The position numbers were made by a program, and so were the translations under genes. Shown in pieces: positions 1-6,919 of a DNA stretch of 64,000 nt. Below the pieces are notes generated by a model. It ran no database searches and had not been told where the DNA came from. It worked only from the letters and a program-made list of their open reading frames with translations. The stretch covers positions 3,720,001 to 3,784,000 of the forward strand of contig OW818679.1 of NCBI GenBank assembly GCA_942493145.1. Reading direction: 5' to 3'. The first letter of the stretch is position 1, and each line of letters starts with the position of its first letter. Source of the stretch: ENR-C20 sp942493145 (GTDB lineage: Bacteria > Bacillota > Clostridia > Acetivibrionales > DTU013).

Positions 1-47
1 CAGCAAGCACTTGCATTTGCTTTTGCAAGTTCTTTATTGTTTTCCAT
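1..47 (-). CDS. 5' end of an unidentified gene, cut by the left edge
   Basis: An ATG at 47 on the minus strand is preceded by AGGGGGTAATTAA, a good ribosome site. The visible peptide is MENNKELAKANASA followed by Cys, still open at the window edge. Only 15 codons can be seen, so no family can be named. A short Ala/Asn/Lys-rich start would fit a small peptide or an ordinary cytoplasmic protein. It is transcribed in the same direction as the cyclitol operon but lies beyond that operon's terminator, so it probably has its own promoter. Confidence 0.45.
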   Translation of the reverse strand, partial: MENNKELAKANASAC

Positions 48-176
48 TTAATTACCCCCTTGTAGCAACTCTAAATTGCTTTTTCTCTATATGAAATTTA
101 TTATGGAATGTATGCAACTACCGGCATGTATGTCTTATATATGTATGCCTTCCAGAATAAACAAAACCAGAATACA

Positions 177-440
177 CTATATGCAAACGCCAAGTAAATA
201 AAAGTTATCCGATAAACGAAATTGTATTAATGCAGGAACAAACTTGCGAAGTTGCAAAAACAAATTGTTGACTAAAACAGGAATCTTTTTAGTATATGCC
301 TCTAACTTTGACAATTCTATGACAGGGTTGTATTTCAGGGGTCCTGTCTTTTTTGCCAAATAAAAAGAAAATTAGCAATAATAATTGCTATTTGTTTGGA
401 ATTTCTGATAACTTTGATAAATCCATAACAGGGGGGGATT
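177..440 (-). other. Gene-poor spacer holding an imperfect coding-like duplication
   Basis: No convincing gene lies between 48 and 465. Two stretches on the minus strand translate to related short peptides. The first (about 440 to 393) reads PPVMDLSKLSEIPNK and then stops. The second (within 359 to 177, opening with a TTG that has no ribosome site) reads NPVIELSKLEAYTKKIPV and runs for 60 codons. The shared P-V-[MI]-[DE]-L-S-K-L core suggests a duplicated fragment of a decayed gene or of a small peptide gene. I cannot assign a function. Confidence 0.3.
361..390 (-). terminator. Rho-independent terminator of the cyclitol operon
   Basis: On the minus strand TAGCAAT and ATTGCTA (373-390) form a perfect 7-bp stem with a 4-base loop. 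They are followed by a T-rich run at 372-361. It lies about 75 bases beyond the stop of the alcohol dehydrogenase gene, and so closes the 3602-466 transcription unit. Confidence 0.65.
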
Positions 441-465
441 CAGCTATGGTTTGTCAAACCCTACT

Positions 466-1518
466 TCAGCCTAAATCAATAACCACTTTTATATCCTTTG
501 GATTTTCCAGCTCGGTTGCAAAATACTTTTCCACCTGCGCCAGAGGGACAATTCGTGAAATTACTTTCTCAACATTCTCAAAATGCTTTTCAACTATTTT
601 TATAGCTTCCTCAAACCCACCAGTGCTGCCAATACTCGTAATGATCGTCAGGGACTTTTTCATAACAAGGCCAAAATCAAGCTCTATTTGTTTTTGATGT
701 CCTATGCATACTACCTTACCATTCGGGTTGGCCAATTCGATAGCCTTTTTCAAAGCCGAACCAATGCCGGCACCTTCAATTATCAGGTCAAAACCCGACT
801 CCTCCGGTTTTAAACCGTCCAGCACATCAGCTTTAATGGTTTTAACATTATCAAATCCGAAGGAGTCCACAATCGCGAGTTTATCCTCTGCAATATCTGC
901 AATCGTAATTAGCGGAATTTTCTGTTCAATCAGCGCAAACACCGCCATTGCACCAATGCCTCCCGCTCCGATGATTAACGCATTCCTGACAGTTTTCATA
1001 TCAGCCCCGGAAATACGGTTGATCACAGCCTCTATAGTCACTGCCAACGGTTCAACTAATGTCAGGGCTTTTACATCCAGCAAGCGAGGACAACGATAAA
1101 TGTGGAGCTGGTTAACAATAATGTACTGGGCACATCCGCCATCCTGGGTTATGCCTTTTTTCTGGATATTTTCACAATGATTCTTATCATTTCTGGCACA
1201 GTTGCTGCAGCTCGCGCAGAATATGGAGCAGTCTCCCGTCACAACATCTCTCGCCTGCCATTTTTCAGCTGCTTCTGCCCCTGTTTCTACTATCTCACCC
1301 ACCCACTCGTGTCCTATAACAACAGGATATTTATGCGGGGCGGTGTAGCTGCCTGAAAACAGTTTTTTATCCGATCCGCAGAGCGCTACATACTTTGTCC
1401 TGATCAGAACTTCATCCCTCTGCAGCTCCCCAAGCGGAATATCCATTACTTTTATCTTCCCGGGTGCTTCAATGACAACGCCTTTGTTTTCCATCCGTTT
1501 ATCCATCCGTTTATCCAT
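466..1518 (-). CDS. Zinc-dependent alcohol dehydrogenase (MDR family)
   Basis: Medium-chain zinc dehydrogenase that oxidises a secondary alcohol with NAD(P), like sorbitol or threonine dehydrogenases. Catalytic zinc ligands are seen in CGSDK and GHEWVGE. The four-cysteine structural zinc loop (GDCSIFCASC...C...C) is complete, and the Rossmann motif IIGAGGIGAMAV is intact. Length is about 350 residues, normal for the family. The start is taken as the ATG at 1518 because GGAGG sits 8 bases before it; this ATG lies in a 12-base tandem repeat (MDKRMDKRM). It is the last gene of the operon with the sugar-phosphate cyclase. In aminocyclitol pathways a related enzyme (NeoA type) oxidises 2-deoxy-scyllo-inosamine; that role here is inference. 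It could equally act on a sugar alcohol. Confidence 0.85.
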   Translation of the reverse strand: MDKRMDKRMENKGVVIEAPGKIKVMDIPLGELQRDEVLIRTKYVALCGSDKKLFSGSYTAPHKYPVVIGHEWVGEIVETGAEAAEKWQARDVVTGDCSIFCASCSNCARNDKNHCENIQKKGITQDGGCAQYIIVNQLHIYRCPRLLDVKALTLVEPLAVTIEAVINRISGADMKTVRNALIIGAGGIGAMAVFALIEQKIPLITIADIAEDKLAIVDSFGFDNVKTIKADVLDGLKPEESGFDLIIEGAGIGSALKKAIELANPNGKVVCIGHQKQIELDFGLVMKKSLTIITSIGSTGGFEEAIKIVEKHFENVEKVISRIVPLAQVEKYFATELENPKDIKVVIDLG

Positions 1519-1526
1519 CCCTTTAT
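1491..1526 (-). repeat. 12-base tandem repeat at the 5' end of the dehydrogenase gene
   Basis: Three units of 12 bases (1491-1502, 1503-1514, 1515-1526), each reading ATGGATAAACGG or a close variant on the minus strand. Each unit carries an in-frame ATG, so gain or loss of a unit keeps the frame and moves the start codon relative to the ribosome site. Confidence 0.8.
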
Positions 1527-1582
1527 CCTCCTGCCCTTTACGATTCACACGCTACTCTTCATGCGGATTCCAACCCGCTCCG

Positions 1583-2401
1583 TCATATAAGTTTTGACAG
1601 ATACCCCAGACTATCGTTCAATGCTCTTTGCCACATCTGGTCATGATGGTGCAGCTCTACACTTATATAATTGCTGTACCCGGATTTTTTTATCATACTG
1701 ATGATCTTCTCAAAATCTATATCCCCTTCACCCGGAATTTCATGGTGATGAATCCCGTTCCTGATATCTTCAATATGAATATGGCGTGAATAGGGCAGCG
1801 CTGTCTCTATTGCATTGTAGCAATCATTTTCAGAGCAGAAAACATGTCCGATATCCAGATTCAATCTTAACTGAGGGCTGCCTGTTGCATTTATAACACT
1901 AATGCCTGCTGTAGTTGTCCCGATAAAAAAGTCCGGTTCAGGTTCAATAACGAGGATAAGATCGCCAAGTTCTTTCAAAAGCAAATTCAGCCCTGTATAT
2001 AAGTGATCCTCTGCCTGCTCCCGGCTTACGCCCGACTTAAGCATTCCGCTGTTGATGTTTAAAACAGGGGATTCAAGATAATTTGCCACTTCTATTGATT
2101 TTTTTATTATATCGAGACGTTTTGCCCGTTCAGAGCCATCCCGATGGATCAGCGATGGCTCATATGCTTCATCCCCCATAAGGTTGGAGCCCCCGGCAGC
2201 CACACATACTATATCAATTCCATTATCGGAAGCAAATGTTTTAATCTCTTTGATCCTATCCCGGCTTGTTTTTACCGGATGCAAATGACTATCGTTCAAG
2301 GTTAGCTCAACACCGTCATACCCACTGCGTTTTATCTCTCTGAGCGCCTCAAAAACGTCCATATTCCTTAATGTGGTTGAGTTGAAACAAAATTTGAACA
2401 T
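1583..2401 (-). CDS. Sugar phosphate isomerase/epimerase (xylose-isomerase-like TIM barrel)
   Basis: A 272-residue protein of the AP-endonuclease-2/xylose isomerase-like TIM-barrel superfamily. These enzymes bind a divalent metal and isomerise or epimerise sugars, inosose or hydroxypyruvate-type substrates. Expected strand-end motifs are present: GVELTLND early, VIEPEPDFF (metal Glu), LNLDIGHVF (Asp/His), HIHIEDIRNG and a C-terminal SVELHHHD. The ATG at 2401 follows AGGAGG by 10 bases. It sits between a sugar-phosphate cyclase and an alcohol dehydrogenase, with short gaps of 28 and 64 bases. A cyclitol or keto-sugar epimerase role in the same pathway is therefore likely; inosose isomerase (IolI-like) is a reasonable alternative. 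The exact substrate is unknown. Confidence 0.8.
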   Translation of the reverse strand: MFKFCFNSTTLRNMDVFEALREIKRSGYDGVELTLNDSHLHPVKTSRDRIKEIKTFASDNGIDIVCVAAGGSNLMGDEAYEPSLIHRDGSERAKRLDIIKKSIEVANYLESPVLNINSGMLKSGVSREQAEDHLYTGLNLLLKELGDLILVIEPEPDFFIGTTTAGISVINATGSPQLRLNLDIGHVFCSENDCYNAIETALPYSRHIHIEDIRNGIHHHEIPGEGDIDFEKIISMIKKSGYSNYISVELHHHDQMWQRALNDSLGYLSKLI

Positions 2402-2429
2402 AATATCAGGGCCTCCTTTTCATGTCACT

Positions 2430-3602
2430 TCATTTTCTGTTTTGGGCCGGATTCTTTTTAATATAATCAACCAGAACTTTTCTCACTAAATCCGGTTCGA
2501 CAAATATCTGATAATCACCGTCAGGATTCAGGCAGGTGCCTATCTCTTTCAATAGTACGTATTTTACACCCATTTCAGTCTTTTTGTTGTCTCCCGGAAT
2601 AGTATCCATAATATCATCTACCGTTATATATTCTGGGATTGTTATGTCCATACCCAGCTTGTCTCTGAGGAGATGATAATGCCTGTCAACATCCTTTTCG
2701 GAGATATATCCCAGATACCTCGAAAGTTCAGCTGCAATACACATCCCTTTAGCGACCGCCAATCCATGCGGGATTTTGCATTTTGACAGGAACTCCATGG
2801 CATGACCAAATGTATGTCCGTATTCCAATGTCATACCATAACATTTCTCGGTTGGGTCCTTCTCTATGATTTTTATTTTTGATTGGATAATCTTGAGCGC
2901 AAGCTCGTTGAAATCTGCTTCTGTATAGTCTTCTATCTCTTCATCCAGCTTTTTATCAAAATAGTCCAGCAATGGCGGGTTCGATATGAAACCATTTTTA
3001 ATTCCCTCTACAATGGCCAGCTTCTTGCTTTGTAATGGTTCGGTACTCAAATATCTCGTATCGCCGAAAATGGCTATTGGCGCATAATACATGCCATACT
3101 GATTTTTGCCGTATTTACCGTTTATGGCTTGTTTGTTGCTCATTGTACTATCAGTTATCCCCATTAGTGTTGTCGGCATTTCAATATAGCGTATTCCCCT
3201 ATAGATGAGCCCGGCCGCCAAGCCAATGATATTCGTTATACAACCCCCACCCATACCTATGATGATAGAGCCTTTGGAAATACCTTTTTCAACCAGAGTA
3301 TCACAAAGATTCTCCAGATTTGCGTAATTCTTGTTGTCCTCTCCATCGGGTATGGTCGTGACATCATATTCTATTTCATTCTGTTCGAACATTTCTAAAA
3401 TCTCTTGTCCATATTGATCCATCAAGAAATCATTTGTGACAAAATAGACCTTGTCATATGTGTGTTTTTGAATAATATCCCCAAGCTCTTCTATTATTCT
3501 GTTTCCATAGTAATAGGTTGGATCCGGTTTCAAAAATGTTTTAAAGTTAACCATTTTAATAGTTTCCTGAATAGTAGTTTCCTGCATAGTAGTTGTCTGC
3601 AT
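2430..3602 (-). CDS. Sugar-phosphate cyclase resembling 2-deoxy-scyllo-inosose synthase
   Basis: A 390-residue protein of the 3-dehydroquinate synthase superfamily, which uses NAD and a metal to cyclise a sugar phosphate. Seen: the NAD-binding GMGGGCITNIIG motif, RGIRYIEMPTTL, the GKNQYGMYYAP segment, and metal ligands in VEGIKNG, EYGHTFGHA and IPHG. The Glu in EYGHTFGHA, where dehydroquinate synthases usually have Asn, and the DSTMSNKQAIN segment match what I recall of the BtrC type of 2-deoxy-scyllo-inosose synthase. I therefore favour that branch over shikimate aroB. The ATG at 3602 has AGGAGG 9-10 bases upstream. The N-terminus begins with a repeated pentapeptide (MQTTTMQETTIQETI) encoded by a 15-base tandem repeat. 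First gene of the operon. Other cyclases (valiolone or gadusol type) are less likely but not excluded. Confidence 0.75.
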   Translation of the reverse strand: MQTTTMQETTIQETIKMVNFKTFLKPDPTYYYGNRIIEELGDIIQKHTYDKVYFVTNDFLMDQYGQEILEMFEQNEIEYDVTTIPDGEDNKNYANLENLCDTLVEKGISKGSIIIGMGGGCITNIIGLAAGLIYRGIRYIEMPTTLMGITDSTMSNKQAINGKYGKNQYGMYYAPIAIFGDTRYLSTEPLQSKKLAIVEGIKNGFISNPPLLDYFDKKLDEEIEDYTEADFNELALKIIQSKIKIIEKDPTEKCYGMTLEYGHTFGHAMEFLSKCKIPHGLAVAKGMCIAAELSRYLGYISEKDVDRHYHLLRDKLGMDITIPEYITVDDIMDTIPGDNKKTEMGVKYVLLKEIGTCLNPDGDYQIFVEPDLVRKVLVDYIKKNPAQNRK

Positions 3603-3605
3603 AAT
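3561..3605 (-). repeat. 15-base tandem repeat spanning the cyclase start codon
   Basis: Three 15-base units (3561-3575, 3576-3590, 3591-3605) encode MQTTT-MQETT-IQETI. The repeat adds residues before the conserved start of the fold and includes the initiation codon. Confidence 0.75.
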
Positions 3606-3692
3606 AGTCGGCCTCCTTATATTAGTATTAGTAAATTAGCAATTTTTGTTCGCTACAGCTTTAATGACTAATAACTGCAAATACAGTTTTTT

Positions 3693-3719
3693 CTAGATGT
3701 TTATACCCTCATATTCCAT
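3693..3719 (-). CDS. Eight-codon leader ORF (MEYEGINI)
   Basis: An AAGGAGG Shine-Dalgarno sequence (3728-3735) sits 10 bases before an ATG that opens only MEYEGINI and a TAG. It lies between the promoter at 3780-3808 and the cyclase start at 3602. The perfect ribosome site in an untranslated leader suggests a translated leader peptide or a decayed first gene. No terminator/antiterminator pair was clear, so an attenuation role is inference. Confidence 0.35.
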   Translation of the reverse strand: MEYEGINI

Positions 3720-3779
3720 ACAAAATTACCTCCTTGTATTAGAACCTCTTATTTAACTATTAACTTTACTTCTAACTCG

Positions 3780-3808
3780 ATTGTACAATAAGACTATAGA
3801 AATGTCAA
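3780..3808 (-). promoter_or_regulatory. Sigma-A-type promoter of the cyclitol operon
   Basis: On the minus strand TTGACA (3808-3803), a 17-base spacer and TACAAT (3785-3780) form a near-consensus promoter. The expected start of transcription lies about 170 bases before the cyclase gene. Confidence 0.75.
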
Positions 3809-3854
3809 TAATTAATAAAAATATATTTGCAGGGATGAACAGAATGGAGGCAGT

Positions 3855-3887
3855 AAAAAGAGCCGTCGGTTTAATACCGGCAGCTCT
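3855..3887 (-). terminator. Terminator after small gene A
   Basis: On the minus strand AGAGCTGCCGGT pairs, with one wobble and one mismatch, with ACCGACGGCTCT across a 5-base loop. A TTTTT run follows. It lies downstream of the 4159-3968 small gene. Confidence 0.65.
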
Positions 3888-3967
3888 ATCTAATTGATCT
3901 ATGATTATCACCCTCTAACTGGCTTTATTCTTATTGCTGTTCTCATCTGCGGCGGCGCTGTTTTCCT

Positions 3968-4159
3968 TTAAAGATTAAGGAAAAATTTTTGAATCAGCAC
4001 CATAGCCTTAAAAATGTCCTGTCTTTTCTCTTGCAGTCTTTGCAGTTTCTCTTTTGTTCCTACATGAATATTGGATCCACGTCTGCAATCGTAGTTTTTT
4101 ATACATGCAACTACATCTGCATAACCCATATTCATTTGTTTCGAATACAAAATCTTCAT
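3968..4159 (-). CDS. Small protein of unknown function, possibly frameshifted
   Basis: A 63-residue ORF starting at an ATG preceded by AGAAGGTGAAGA. It has a Cys-containing start (ADVVACIKNYDCRRG) and then a predicted amphipathic helix, KEKLQRLQEKRQDIF. I do not recognise a family. Just past its TAA, the plus-one frame continues coherently as KENSAAADENSNKNKAS before a stop. This suggests that the gene once ended 50 bases further on and has suffered a frameshift. It sits between the terminators of neighbouring small units and has its own terminator at 3887-3855. Confidence 0.45.
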   Translation of the reverse strand: MKILYSKQMNMGYADVVACIKNYDCRRGSNIHVGTKEKLQRLQEKRQDIFKAMVLIQKFFLNL

Positions 4160-4180
4160 CTTCTTCACCTTCTCTGTTTA

Positions 4181-4225
4181 ATAAAAATAAAAAGTGGCTA
4201 AATCCTTTTTATTGGACTTAACCAC
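4181..4225 (-). terminator. Terminator of peptide unit B
   Basis: GTGGTTAAGTCC and GGATTTAGCCAC (minus strand, 4225-4194) form a 12-bp stem with one mismatch or wobble. A TTTTTATTTTT tract follows. The sequence is homologous to the terminator at 4604-4645. A T-run on the plus side would also allow it to work in the other direction. Confidence 0.7.
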
Positions 4226-4272
4226 TCTCTTTTTGGTAAATGCTTATAATGTAAACCCCTTTATCAGATGCT

Positions 4273-4422
4273 TCAGGGTATATTATCAGGGTAAAGCTGC
4301 TTGGCGCATTTATGCCGCAATAGAGGATTAAGCCAATGTATGCGTAAATCAGTACTTGGTTTCTGTCCCAGTGCAATAGCTGTATTAACTTGTTTGTGCC
4401 CTGCGTTTCTAAGTAGATACAT
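4273..4422 (-). CDS. Small peptide gene B (49 residues)
   Basis: ATG at 4422 preceded by GGAGGATTAACA. It encodes 49 residues, starting MYLLRNAGHKQVNTAIALG and ending with WLNPLLRHKCAKQLYP. There is no signal peptide or known family. Inside the ORF, TAATCCTCT can pair with the GGAGGATTA of its own ribosome site, which could hide the start. An upstream in-frame ATG (MKGGL) begins the same conserved block, but it has no ribosome site. The unit ends in the terminator at 4225-4181. The layout is shared with peptide C at 4760-4680. Function is unknown; a regulated small peptide or a regulatory RNA are both possible. Confidence 0.4.
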   Translation of the reverse strand: MYLLRNAGHKQVNTAIALGQKPSTDLRIHWLNPLLRHKCAKQLYPDNIP

Positions 4423-4582
4423 TGTTAATCCTCCTTTCATTAATTTTTATTCGAAGCAATTTCTTAAAGTGTATTGTTGCTATTTTACTAAATGTCCATA
4501 CTATTTGTCAAGATTTTTCTTTTATGTAATATTATTGTAATATTTGCTATTTATAATTAATTGGGTTAATTGCCAGATAAAA

Positions 4583-4594
4583 AGCGGCTAAGTC
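4583..4594 (-). repeat. Extra copy of a terminator half-site
   Basis: AGCGGCTAAGTC with its adjoining A-run repeats the 3' arm of the terminator at 4604-4645, about 28 bases away. It has no partner arm of its own. It may be the trace of a lost third peptide unit or of local slippage. Confidence 0.5.
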
Positions 4595-4603
4595 TTAATT
4601 GCA

Positions 4604-4645
4604 AATAAAAAGCGGCTAAGTCCTGATTTCTAAGACTTACCCGCT
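4604..4645 (-). terminator. Terminator of peptide unit C
   Basis: On the minus strand AGCGGGTAAGTC and GACTTAGCCGCT form an 11 of 12 bp stem, followed by TTTTTATTT. It is the same family as the terminator of unit B. Confidence 0.7.
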
Positions 4646-4679
4646 ATGATAAACTGTGAAATAAATTCAACCCGATTGA

Positions 4680-4760
4680 CTATCGTTTATTTCTGCTCCT
4701 TATAAACAGAGGATTAAGCCCATTATTCAGTTCGAGTTTATAGCATTTCATAGTATTCAC
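4680..4760 (-). CDS. Small peptide gene C (26 residues)
   Basis: GTG at 4760 preceded by GGAGGATTACCT. It encodes a basic 26-residue peptide beginning MNTMKCYKLEL and ending GLNPLFIRSRNKR. The 15 bases before the start (ATGAAAGGAGGATTA) and the internal 13 bases GGCTTAATCCTCT are identical to those of unit B. As in B, the internal TAATCCTC can pair with the ribosome site. The shared protein element is W/G-L-N-P-L followed by basic residues. I do not recognise a family. Confidence 0.4.
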   Translation of the reverse strand: MNTMKCYKLELNNGLNPLFIRSRNKR

Positions 4761-4835
4761 AGGTAATCCTCCTTTCATAAAATCGTTTGCTCTGGTTCAT
4801 TGTTTATATGGTAACACAGGAAAACATATACAGTC

Positions 4836-4882
4836 AAGGTAAATTGATATGGTATAACCATTATGCTATAATTCATTAAATG
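4836..4882 (+). promoter_or_regulatory. Repeated regulatory element, copy 1, with embedded promoter
   Basis: TTGATA (4844-4849), a 17-base spacer and TATAAT (4867-4872) form a strong promoter for the MFS gene. The surrounding 47 bases closely match 9926-9971, with the core ATAACCATTATGC[TC]ATAAT followed by TCATT[AC]AATG. Within copy 1 ATGGT/ACCAT and ATTAT/ATAAT form short inverted repeats, as expected for a regulator site. Confidence 0.65.
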
Positions 4883-4922
4883 CTATTAACAAATTACACC
4901 AGTGTGTTTTACGAGGTAGATC

Positions 4923-6173
4923 ATGAAAGAAATAAACAGCAGTCCGGCTGAAAAGCTCTGGTCCAGAAACTATATAATGTTGATTATAATAAGCCTGGCT
5001 GTGGGAATTACCAACATGGCGCTCAACGCTACCCTTCCTCTCTATATCGGCTATATCGGCGGAACCAGCTCCATTGTCGGAATCATCATGGCGGCTTTTC
5101 CTGCTGCCGCGCTTGTCGCACGGTTTTTCTCCGGAAACCTTCTGGACAGCAAGGGAAGACGGCTTGTTCTGGTAGGAGGGGCCATCCTCGTAGCAATTGG
5201 AACATTACTATATAATTGCTCAGAGGCAATAATGTTTTTAATTCTCATGAGGGTCATTCATGGATTGGGTTACAGCAGCAATTCGACAGCCCTGGGAACT
5301 ATTGTCGCTGATATCACTCCTGCCAAAAGGCTCGCGGACGGAATCGGCTACTCAGGAATTGCTCTGGTGCTTTCCAGCGCAGTGGGACCCGCCTTGGGAC
5401 TATATCTTGTTGAAAAATATAATTTCCGGATCATGTTCTGGACAATTGCCGCTATTGCTGTATTCGCGCTTATCTGCTCTTTTACAATAAAATACGATGA
5501 GAAATCCAAATTACATGTTGCACTGCCGAAAACAGATAATGTTCAAAATAAGGATACTATTCAAAATAAGGATATCCAGCAAAGTTCATTTATAGAAAAA
5601 TCCGCTTTGCCCGCAGCATTGGTCGCACTTCTTTTTACCCTTCCAATTGCGGCTACCCTTAATTTTTTGTCTCCTTATGCAGTTTCTCTGGGTATATCGA
5701 ATATCGGACCGTACTTTACTGTTTATGCAGCGGCGATGTTCGGAACAAGGGTATTTTCAGGCAAGCTGACCGAATGGGTGGGCTTCACGAAAGCCATCAT
5801 ACCGGCAATAGCACTTCTGATCACAGGCATGACAATTCTGGCTTTTGCCCGGACAATGCCTCTTTTCTTAGTCGCTGCCGCAATCAACGGTCTGGCCTTT
5901 GGTACTGTAATGCCCATGGTTAATACTATAACCATAAGAATGGCGCCTGTATTCAGGAGAGGCACCGCTAACGCAACATATTTCTGTGCCATAGATATTG
6001 CTGTAGGTGTAGGGGCTCTGCTGTGGGGAGTTGTCGTACAATATTTCGGATACCCTTCAATATTTATTGCATCAGCATTTTGTGCGGCTATATCAATTCT
6101 TGCCTATATTTTTATCCTGCGCAGGCGGATGATCAAACTTGGAATAATTTCAAGTGTCACTAAGAACAAGTAG
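4923..6173 (+). CDS. MFS transporter
   Basis: A 416-residue major facilitator with about 12 hydrophobic segments. It carries the loop 2-3 signature GNLLDSKGRR (G-x-L-x-D-x-x-G-R-R) near residue 75 and a hydrophilic central loop near 190-225. Drug or small-molecule efflux is typical of this size class, but the substrate cannot be read. The ATG at 4923 follows GAGGTAGATC. The central loop contains a two-unit, 18-base tandem repeat (5541-5576, NVQNKDTIQNKD). A strong promoter inside the repeated element lies 50 bases upstream. The same element precedes the secreted pair at 10 kb, so control by the neighbouring agr-like system is plausible. Confidence 0.85.
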   Translation: MKEINSSPAEKLWSRNYIMLIIISLAVGITNMALNATLPLYIGYIGGTSSIVGIIMAAFPAAALVARFFSGNLLDSKGRRLVLVGGAILVAIGTLLYNCSEAIMFLILMRVIHGLGYSSNSTALGTIVADITPAKRLADGIGYSGIALVLSSAVGPALGLYLVEKYNFRIMFWTIAAIAVFALICSFTIKYDEKSKLHVALPKTDNVQNKDTIQNKDIQQSSFIEKSALPAALVALLFTLPIAATLNFLSPYAVSLGISNIGPYFTVYAAAMFGTRVFSGKLTEWVGFTKAIIPAIALLITGMTILAFARTMPLFLVAAAINGLAFGTVMPMVNTITIRMAPVFRRGTANATYFCAIDIAVGVGALLWGVVVQYFGYPSIFIASAFCAAISILAYIFILRRRMIKLGIISSVTKNK

Positions 6174-6214
6174 CATTGCATAAACAGCAAATAATCTGAT
6201 ATGAATGGTTTTTG

Positions 6215-6290
6215 TCAGTTTTATTATGCTATTTATACAGATTTTAGTGTCGTTTATACAAGATTACTGGTTTTCTTTTTGCACTATGTT
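6215..6290 (+). promoter_or_regulatory. Possible LytTR-regulated promoter of agrBD
   Basis: TCAGTTTTA (6215-6223) and ACAGATTTTA (6237-6246) are direct repeats spaced 22 bases, close to the spacing of AgrA-type LytTR sites. A TATGTT -10 candidate lies at 6285-6290. The -35 is weak, as expected for an activated promoter. ATTATGCTAT between the repeats is also found in the element at 4836-4882. Confidence 0.4.
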
Positions 6291-6325
6291 AAGCTGTGAA
6301 CAAGAAAAATTTGAGAGGGCTGCTT

Positions 6326-6919
6326 ATGAATCAACTGGCAGAAAAGATTGGCGAATACCTGATTTCCAGTAACAATCTTAATGTAGATGATAGTCAGAAA
6401 TTGCTGTTCTCCTTAAAAGTTCTGATTGGCGAACTATCAAAATTTATAATCCTGCTTGCGGCCTTCAGCTTTTTTAGAATGGGTAAGGAATTTTTCTTTG
6501 CAGTTATAGCGTTGCTGCTTATCAGAACATTTACCGGCGGGCTTCATTTCAAGACTTACACAGGGTGTCTGGTCTTTACAACGTTTTTTTTCGGAGCAAG
6601 CCTGGCATCTGCGAGGTTTTTCCCATTTAATACAATTGAAACAATCATCATAGCAATTTCTATTTCATTTCTTCTTGCGATTTTTTCTCCTGTAGTCTCC
6701 AAAAACAGGCCAGTTTATTCTTCAAGAAAATTATTCGCATATAAAATCATAGGCATATCGATAGTACTTATACATTGCGGAGCCAGCCTGATAACAACTG
6801 ATAACCAATATCTTACCCATGCAATATGGGTTTATATATTCCAAACAATCCAAATAATAGTTGCGAAAGGAAGGGAAAATTATGAAAAAGTTCATGAAAA
6901 AATCTTATCGCCCACTTAG
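6326..6919 (+). CDS. agrB: AgrB-like peptide-processing membrane protease
   Basis: AgrB cuts the C-terminal tail of AgrD and forms the thiolactone of the autoinducer. The 197-residue protein has several membrane segments and the family motif RTFTGGLHFKTYTGC. The catalytic His74 and Cys81 are seven positions apart, as in known AgrB. A GTG at 6296 would give a longer form, but ATG 6326 is preferred because GAGAGG lies just upstream and the family normally starts here. The gene overlaps agrD by 38 bases. It is convergent with the sensor/regulator pair, so this is a complete but rearranged agr locus. Confidence 0.92.
   Translation: MNQLAEKIGEYLISSNNLNVDDSQKLLFSLKVLIGELSKFIILLAAFSFFRMGKEFFFAVIALLLIRTFTGGLHFKTYTGCLVFTTFFFGASLASARFFPFNTIETIIIAISISFLLAIFSPVVSKNRPVYSSRKLFAYKIIGISIVLIHCGASLITTDNQYLTHAIWVYIFQTIQIIVAKGRENYEKVHEKILSPT

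Noticed and set aside
2430..3602. Cyclase as ordinary shikimate aroB
   Set aside because: Active-site segment EYGHTFGHA and the surrounding operon differ from aroB; still, only a phylogeny would settle it.
3844..3898. Plus-strand mini ORF (MNRMEAVKRAVGLIPAALSN) with an amphipathic look
   Set aside because: It overlaps the terminator stem of small gene A and has GCAGGG too close to its ATG to act as a ribosome site.
4273..4760. Peptides B and C as further AgrD-type signals
   Set aside because: They lack the hydrophobic amphipathic helix, a ring Cys followed by aromatic residues and the acidic Pro-rich tail.
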